From positions 1,507,007-1,571,006 of the forward strand of contig NZ_WHOY01000031.1 of NCBI RefSeq assembly GCF_009765445.1: 64,000 nucleotides of DNA, in the 5' to 3' direction. Both the position numbers and the translations under genes were made by a program. Shown piece by piece: positions 59,215 through 64,000 of the stretch. Under the pieces are notes generated by a model. The model did not search any database. It saw only the letters and a list, made by a program, of their open reading frames with translations, and was not told the origin of the DNA. Numbering within the stretch: the stretch's first letter is position 1; every line of letters starts with the position of its first letter. Origin of the DNA: Pantoea sp. BAV 3049. Its GTDB lineage: Bacteria; Pseudomonadota; Gammaproteobacteria; Enterobacterales; Enterobacteriaceae.

Positions 59215-60065
59215 GATTTGCGTTTTTCCAGCGTACGATGGCGGGACTGAACGTTTTTACCGCGCGAACGAAAATACTCGGCCAGCTGTTCGGCGATATA
59301 AACAGAGCGATGCTTACCACCGGTACAGCCTATGGCGACGGTGAGATAGCTGCGGTTATTGGTTTCCAGCATTGGCAGCCACAATTCGAGGTAGCTGCGG
59401 GTCTGATAGATAAAATTGTGTACTTCGGTATGACGGTCGAGGAAGGCCGCGACTGGCCGATCAAGACCGGTCATCGGGCGCAGCTTCGGGTCCCAGTGTG
59501 GGTTCGGCAGAAAACGAACGTCGAATACATAGTCTGCATCGATGGGAATACCGTGCTTGAAGCCGAAGGACTCAAAGACCATAGTCAGCTCACGTTCACG
59601 CTTGCCTAACAGGCGCGTGCGCAGCATTTCAGCCAGCTCGTGGACGGACATCTCGGAAGTATCAACAATCAGATCGGCCCTGGAGCGCAGAGGCTCCAGC
59701 AGGTCATTTTCTTCGTCAATGGCGCTTTCCAGCGACAGATTTTTACTTGAAAGAGGGTGCAGACGACGGGTGTCGCTGTAGCGGCGGATCAACGTATTGC
59801 GATCGGCATCCAGGAACAGCAGCTGCGGAGAAAAACTGTCGGGCAGGCTGGTCAGGGCTTTTTCGAACACTTCCGGCGATTCCGGCATATTCCTGACGTC
59901 AATACTGACCGCTGCAGACATATTGCGGTCGGACAGGGAATTTGCCAGTTCGGGCAGCAGCACCACGGGAAGGTTATCCACGCAGTAAAAGCCCATATCT
60001 TCAAGCGCCCGTAATGCCACGGACTTACCAGAACCGGAACGACCGCTGACGATCATCAGCACCAT
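59211..60065 (-). CDS. rapZ: RNase adaptor RapZ
   Basis: RapZ (284 aa) binds the small RNA GlmZ and guides RNase E to it, tuning glucosamine-6-phosphate synthesis. The N-terminal ATPase-like part has Walker [17 protein letters not shown]. The C-terminal RNA-binding part has [20 protein letters not shown] and the basic tail [19 protein letters not shown]. It starts 3 bp after ptsN. Length equals E. coli. Confidence 0.98.
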   Translation of the reverse strand: MVLMIVSGRSGSGKSVALRALEDMGFYCVDNLPVVLLPELANSLSDRNMSAAVSIDVRNMPESPEVFEKALTSLPDSFSPQLLFLDADRNTLIRRYSDTRRLHPLSSKNLSLESAIDEENDLLEPLRSRADLIVDTSEMSVHELAEMLRTRLLGKRERELTMVFESFGFKHGIPIDADYVFDVRFLPNPHWDPKLRPMTGLDRPVAAFLDRHTEVHNFIYQTRSYLELWLPMLETNNRSYLTVAIGCTGGKHRSVYIAEQLAEYFRSRGKNVQSRHRTLEKRKS

Positions 60066-60068
60066 GAC

Positions 60069-60566
60069 TTAATCTCCTGATTTTTCCTGCTCTGTCGGGC
60101 TTTCCGCCATGATTTCAAACAGCTCTTCATCGCTTTGTGCAGCCCGCAGCCGACGGCAGACGGTTTTATCAGCAAGGCGTTTTGCTACCAGTGACAGGGT
60201 ATGCAGATGCGTCTTGCACTGGTCGGCGGGGACCAGCAAAGCAAACAGCAGGTCCACCGGCTGATTATCAATGGCATCGAAGGCGATGGGCTGGTCGAGG
60301 CGGATAAAAACGCCCACCGCGCGCAGCGTATCTTCAACCAGCTTACCGTGGGGGATGGCGATACCGTTGCCGATACCGGTACTGCCCATCCGCTCGCGGG
60401 TCAGGATCGCTTCGAAGATAGTCTGGTGCGGGAGGTTCAGCTGTTTGGCTGCCAACTCGCTAATAATTTCCAGCGCCCGCTTTTTACTCTGGCAATGTAC
60501 GCCGCTGCGGGTGCAGGACACACTCAATACCGAGCTCAGTTCCAGTGTTAAGTCATTGTTCATCAT
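60069..60566 (-). CDS. ptsN: Nitrogen-PTS regulatory protein PtsN (EIIA-Ntr)
   Basis: PtsN (165 aa) is the end phosphoacceptor of the nitrogen PTS and regulates potassium uptake and KdpD, among others. The phosphorylated His is in NGIAIPHGKLVEDTLRAVG. The start MMNNDLTLELSSVLSVS at 60566 fits E. coli; a longer frame to 60656 adds 30 unmatched residues. Two adjacent ATG codons (60566, 60563) are possible and neither has a strong ribosome site. Confidence 0.95.
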   Translation of the reverse strand: MMNNDLTLELSSVLSVSCTRSGVHCQSKKRALEIISELAAKQLNLPHQTIFEAILTRERMGSTGIGNGIAIPHGKLVEDTLRAVGVFIRLDQPIAFDAIDNQPVDLLFALLVPADQCKTHLHTLSLVAKRLADKTVCRRLRAAQSDEELFEIMAESPTEQEKSGD

Positions 60567-60675
60567 AGTTTCACTTACGTGTTCACTTCCGCCTGGTAAG
60601 ATGGCTGACTTCTGTGGTTCCGGTTCAACCCGGTCAGCTGTCGGTCGGTTGCACATGCCTTATTGATTAACGGCC

Positions 60676-60742
60676 CGTACCCCAGTAACAGAGTACGAGC
60701 CGGAACCTCTTACGTCACCTTCAATCTCACATGAGGGTGACG
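60676..60742 (-). other. Hairpins in the hpf-ptsN gap
   Basis: Two short inverted repeats, cgtac/gtacg (60676-60697) and cgtcacc/ggtgacg (60713-60742), fill the 203-bp gap between hpf and ptsN. They could process or attenuate the rpoN-hpf transcript; neither has a T run on the minus strand. Confidence 0.35.
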
Positions 60743-60769
60743 CAAAAATAATCAATGCCTGGGTGAAAT

Positions 60770-61057
60770 TTAGTGCTGCTTCAGCTTGTCTTTATGTTTA
60801 TTAAGTTGGCGTGTCAGCTTGTCTATCAGGCCGTCAATCGCCGCGTACATATCTTTCTCTTCCGAGGTGGCATGCAACTCACCGCCGTTCACATGCAGGG
60901 TTGCGTCGGCAACCTGAGTGACTTTTTCAACCTTGAGAACAATATAAACCTGATTAATCCGGTCAAAATATTGCTCCAGTTTGGCGAACTTAGCCGTGAC
61001 AAATTCACGTAATGGCTCAGTGATCTCTACGTTTAGCCCAGTAATATTGAGTTGCAT
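60770..61057 (-). CDS. hpf: Ribosome hibernation-promoting factor HPF
   Basis: HPF (95 aa, short type) helps form inactive 100S ribosome dimers in stationary phase. It begins MQLNITGLNVEITEPLREFV and ends LTRQLNKHKDKLKQH, with the basic surface that binds the 30S decoding site. It follows rpoN by 22 bp, as in all enterics. Confidence 0.97.
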   Translation of the reverse strand: MQLNITGLNVEITEPLREFVTAKFAKLEQYFDRINQVYIVLKVEKVTQVADATLHVNGGELHATSEEKDMYAAIDGLIDKLTRQLNKHKDKLKQH

Positions 61058-61079
61058 ACGGTCTTCCTTATCTGTTCGT

Positions 61080-62513
61080 TCAGACCAGCTGTTTGCGCTG
61101 GTTTGAGGGCGGGATGGATAAAGACTCTCGGTACTTTGCGACGGTGCGGCGTGCCACCATGATCCCCTGATCGGAGAGCAAAGTGGTCAGCTTGCTGTCA
61201 CTAAGAGGTTTGGCGGGATTCTCCGCCGAGATTAATTTTTTCACCAGTGCACGGATGGCCGTGGAGGAAGCTTCGCCGCCGCCTTCGGTATTGACGTGGC
61301 TGGAGAAAAAATACTTCAATTCAAAAATGCCGCGCGGGCTGTGCAGGTATTTTTGCGTGGTGACGCGGGAGATCGTTGACTCATGCATATCCACGGCGGT
61401 GGCAATGTCTGCCAGCACCATTGGTCGCATAAACTCTTCTCCCTGCTCAAAGAACGCCTGCTGCTGATCGACGATGCAGCGTGTCACCTTCAGCAGTGTA
61501 TCGTTGCGGCTTTCCAGGCTTTTAATCAGCCATTTCGCTTCCTGCAGGTTGCTGCGGATAAACTGGTTATCGCTGTCATTGCGGGTGGAGCCCCCCAGCG
61601 AAGCGTAGTGCTGGTTAATCTTCAGCCGGGGAACACTGTCGGCGTTAAGATCGACCGTCCAGCGTGGACCGATCTTGCGCACCAGCACGTCAGGAATAAC
61701 ATACTCAGGTTCAGTGGTGTTGATCGACTGCCCCGGACGGGGATCCAGTGACTGGATCAGCTGCATAGCGTTTTTCAGCACGTCCTCTTTCAGACGGGTT
61801 ACACGCATTAAGCTGCGGAAATCGTGGTTGGCCAGCAAATCCAGATGCTCGCTGACAATCAGGCGAGCCTCTTTGAGGAAGGGCAGTTCCGGCGCGAATT
61901 GAGAAAGCTGTACCAGCAGGCAGTCCCGCAGGTCGCGGGCGCAAACGCCGACCGGATCAAAACGCTGTACGCGCTTCAATACAGCTTCTATTTCATCCAG
62001 CGACAGCTCATCGTTACCGATGCTCTCCAGAATCTCATCCAGTGACACGGTCAGATAGCCGGTCTCATCCACGGCATCAACAATGGAGGTGGCAATGGCG
62101 CGGTCAGTGTCGGTAAACGGCGTCAGTTCGACCTGCCACATCAGATAATCCTGCAGCGTCTGGGTGGTTTCTCCCTGATAAACGGGAAGTTCGTCATCGT
62201 GATAATCGGTACCGGTTCCTGACGGAGTTCCTGCGGTGTAGATCTCATCCCAGGTTGCATCCAGCGGCAGCTCTTCCGGCATATCCTTTTGTTCTAACGC
62301 CTCACGGGTATCAAGCGCTTCTTTTTCCTGATACTCCCGCGAGTCCACTTCCTCATGAATATCGGTTTGTTCAAGCAACGGGTTGCTTTCCAGCGCCAGC
62401 TGAATTTCCTGCTGTAGTTCAAGCGTAGAGAGTTGCAGCAGACGAATGGCCTGTTGCAATTGTGGCGTCATGGCAAGCTGTTGGCTAAGCCTGAGTTGCA
62501 AACCTTGCTTCAT
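61080..62513 (-). CDS. rpoN: RNA polymerase sigma-54 factor
   Basis: RpoN (477 aa) directs polymerase to -24/-12 promoters of nitrogen, NO-stress and other genes. Region I is glutamine- and leucine-rich ([20 protein letters not shown]). Region II is acidic (about 50-110). The DNA-binding C-terminal part includes the RpoN box [10 protein letters not shown]. At least two targets, yhdW and norV, appear in this window. It is downstream of lptB. Confidence 0.99.
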   Translation of the reverse strand: MKQGLQLRLSQQLAMTPQLQQAIRLLQLSTLELQQEIQLALESNPLLEQTDIHEEVDSREYQEKEALDTREALEQKDMPEELPLDATWDEIYTAGTPSGTGTDYHDDELPVYQGETTQTLQDYLMWQVELTPFTDTDRAIATSIVDAVDETGYLTVSLDEILESIGNDELSLDEIEAVLKRVQRFDPVGVCARDLRDCLLVQLSQFAPELPFLKEARLIVSEHLDLLANHDFRSLMRVTRLKEDVLKNAMQLIQSLDPRPGQSINTTEPEYVIPDVLVRKIGPRWTVDLNADSVPRLKINQHYASLGGSTRNDSDNQFIRSNLQEAKWLIKSLESRNDTLLKVTRCIVDQQQAFFEQGEEFMRPMVLADIATAVDMHESTISRVTTQKYLHSPRGIFELKYFFSSHVNTEGGGEASSTAIRALVKKLISAENPAKPLSDSKLTTLLSDQGIMVARRTVAKYRESLSIPPSNQRKQLV

Positions 62514-62561
62514 ATTCAGGATACAAATTCCTCAAAAATCTTACCTGGTTTGAACACCTTA

Positions 62562-63287
62562 TCAGAGTCTGAACTCTTCGCCCAAGTAGACTCGCTTAAC
62601 TTGTTCATCTTCCAGGATTTGCTCCGGCGAACCGTGAGCAATCAGATGCCCCTGGCTGACAATGTAAGCCCGCTCACAAACCGCCAGCGTTTCACGCACG
62701 TTGTGGTCGGTGATCAATACGCCCAGCCCGCTGTCGCGCAGGTGTTCAATAATCTTTTTGATATCGATAACGGAAATCGGATCAACACCGGCAAACGGTT
62801 CATCCAGCAGGATAAATTTCGGATTGGCTGCCAGTGCACGGGCGATCTCCACGCGGCGACGTTCACCGCCCGATAGCGCCTGACCCATGCTGTTGCGCAG
62901 GTGTTCGATGTGGAACTCATTCATCAGCTCGTTAGCGCGATCCTCACGCTGTTCCGTGGTCAGATCGTCACGGATCTGCAGAACGGCCATCAGGTTATCG
63001 TAAACGCTCAGGCGACGAAAAATAGAGGCTTCCTGCGGCAGATAGCCAATACCCCGGCGGGCGCGGGCATGCAGTGGCAGAATACTGATGTCCTCATCAT
63101 CAATGATGATGCGGCCTGCATCACGAGGCACTATGCCCACGACCATGTAGAAGGTGGTGGTTTTACCCGCCCCGTTAGGGCCCAGCAGGCCAACAATTTC
63201 GCCGGATTTCACCTGCAGGCTGACATCTTCGACTACGCGGCGGCCCTTATAGGCCTTCGCCAGGTTTTCTGCAATTAAAGTCGCCAT
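62562..63287 (-). CDS. lptB: LPS-export ABC ATPase LptB
   Basis: LptB (241 aa) powers extraction of LPS from the inner membrane with LptFG. Walker A is [15 protein letters not shown], the signature is [16 protein letters not shown], and Walker B is [14 protein letters not shown]. The switch His is in [12 protein letters not shown]. It follows lptA by 6 bp. Confidence 0.99.
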   Translation of the reverse strand: MATLIAENLAKAYKGRRVVEDVSLQVKSGEIVGLLGPNGAGKTTTFYMVVGIVPRDAGRIIIDDEDISILPLHARARRGIGYLPQEASIFRRLSVYDNLMAVLQIRDDLTTEQREDRANELMNEFHIEHLRNSMGQALSGGERRRVEIARALAANPKFILLDEPFAGVDPISVIDIKKIIEHLRDSGLGVLITDHNVRETLAVCERAYIVSQGHLIAHGSPEQILEDEQVKRVYLGEEFRL

Positions 63288-63293
63288 AACTGA

Positions 63294-63842
63294 TTATTTA
63301 CTCTTATTCTGTCCGGTTGACTGGGTGCCTTTGTCCTGCAGCTGCGAAGGAACCAGTACGGTGGTGACTCGCTTGCCGGTATTGCCATAGGCCTGCATTT
63401 TCTGCTCTTTCACCAGATAGGTGATGCGGTCGCCCTTCACGTTGCTGTCCAGCTGCTCAAGATAGGCATTGCCAGTCAGCTCAACAAAATCTTTCGCCAG
63501 CTCATAGTGCATCTTAAGAGCATGGCCTTTCACCGGCTTACCGTTGTCCTGCATCTGGTAGAATGTGGCAGGGTTGCCGTAAGCATCAACAATTGTTTTA
63601 TTACTGTCGCCGCCTGGGCGGGTTACCACCACTTTATCGGCGGTGATTTTGATCGAACCCTGAGTGACGATGACGTTGCCAGTGAAGGTCGCCACGTTAC
63701 CCTGCATATCCAGAGCCTGATTTTCAGAGTCCACGTTGACCGGTTTGTCCGAATCGCCCGTCAGGGCGAAGGCTGGCAGGCTGGCAGCCAGCAGCAGGCC
63801 GAGCGTCAGAAACTTAAGGTTGTTTCGCATTTTGAATTTCAT
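63294..63842 (-). CDS. lptA: LPS-transport periplasmic bridge protein LptA
   Basis: LptA (182 aa) forms the beta-jellyroll bridge that carries LPS across the periplasm. The start MKFKMRNNLKFLTLGLLLAA at 63842 gives a signal peptide ending PAFA; a start 7 residues earlier is rejected. The conserved body has DMQGNVATFTGNVIVTQGSI and ATFYQMQDNGKPVKGHALKM. It overlaps lptC by 29 bp and has no Shine-Dalgarno of its own, so it is probably translated by coupling. Confidence 0.98.
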   Translation of the reverse strand: MKFKMRNNLKFLTLGLLLAASLPAFALTGDSDKPVNVDSENQALDMQGNVATFTGNVIVTQGSIKITADKVVVTRPGGDSNKTIVDAYGNPATFYQMQDNGKPVKGHALKMHYELAKDFVELTGNAYLEQLDSNVKGDRITYLVKEQKMQAYGNTGKRVTTVLVPSQLQDKGTQSTGQNKSK

Positions 63843-64000
63843 AGGAGGTTTTGACCTTTTCAATCAACTCGGCAGTTTTCTTCCGTAAATTCCCACGCAT
63901 CTTCATGCCGGTAGAGTTAAAGCTACTGCCATAAAGTGTCACCTGGTCGTCTGAAGTGACATCCTGTGTGACGAGGTTTACTACGGCGTTATCGGTTTTA
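63814..64000 (-). CDS. lptC: LPS-export protein LptC, C-terminal part (N terminus outside window)
   Basis: The last 61 codons are present, ending at TAA (63814-63816). The translation includes DNAVVNLVTQDVTSDDQVTL, YGSSFNSTGMKMRGNLRKK and ends YEIQNAKQP, matching the LptC C terminus that hands LPS to LptA. LptC is an inner-membrane bitopic protein of the LptBFGC complex. The 29-bp overlap with lptA is the standard enteric arrangement. Confidence 0.93.
   Translation of the reverse strand, partial: KTDNAVVNLVTQDVTSDDQVTLYGSSFNSTGMKMRGNLRKKTAELIEKVKTSYEIQNAKQP

Overview
The window is a block of enterobacterial core chromosome. Gene order follows the Escherichia coli 3.3-3.4 Mb region (yhdW, fis-dusB, prmA, panF, accBC, csrD, mreBCD, rng, yhdP, tldD, aaeRXAB, yhcO/yhcN, argR, mdh, degSQ, zapG, zapE, rplM-rpsI, sspAB, gltBD, arcB, mtgA, npr-rapZ-ptsN-hpf-rpoN-lptBAC). 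The Fis protein matches my memory of E. coli Fis residue for residue. Differences from E. coli (aroQ before accBC, lpxP beside fis, an alpha carbonic anhydrase between prmA and dusB, norRVW between sspB and gltD, no nan/yhc cluster, no yhcC or elbB) suggest a plant- or environment-associated genus such as Erwinia or Pantoea. That genus call is an inference; no rRNA is present.

Layout. 1-4.8 kb: end of an amino-acid ABC transporter operon with a textbook sigma-54 promoter and NtrC-like sites, then lpxP, fis-dusB and a periplasmic carbonic anhydrase. 4.9-12.9 kb: prmA, panF-yhdT, accCB-aroQ, msrPQ and acuI, all on the minus strand. 13-25.4 kb: csrD, mreBCD, maf, rng, yhdP and tldD on the plus strand (envelope shape, rRNA processing, envelope lipid transport). 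25.5-31.7 kb: aaeR/aaeXAB efflux, a succinate-semialdehyde-type dehydrogenase and yhcO. 31.8-33.7 kb: three tandem YhcN-like secreted peptides, then argR. 34-42 kb: mdh, degS, degQ, zapG, zapE, ribosomal proteins L13/S9 and stringent starvation proteins. 42.1-43.1 kb: an AT-rich scar holding fragments of a glycosyltransferase and a hexapeptide acyltransferase. 43-48 kb: the nitric-oxide detoxification locus norR/norVW with tehB attached. 48-54 kb: glutamate synthase. 55-58.9 kb: arcB, the sRNA gene arcZ and mtgA. 59-64 kb: the nitrogen-PTS/rpoN cluster and the LPS-export genes lptB, lptA and lptC (partial).

Links inside the window. RpoN (sigma-54) is encoded at 61-62.5 kb. Two promoters here carry -24/-12 elements it could use: yhdW, with NtrC-type enhancers, and norV, with three NorR-type sites and an IHF-type site. 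ArcB has ArcZ encoded tail-to-tail against it, the terminator touching the arcB stop codon. PtsN, Npr and RapZ form the nitrogen-PTS and glucosamine-signalling cluster next to rpoN.

No tRNA, rRNA, insertion sequence, prophage, CRISPR array or obvious defence system was seen. The least ordinary parts are the sspB-gltD interval, the two long gaps flanking arcB, and the tandem yhcN family.
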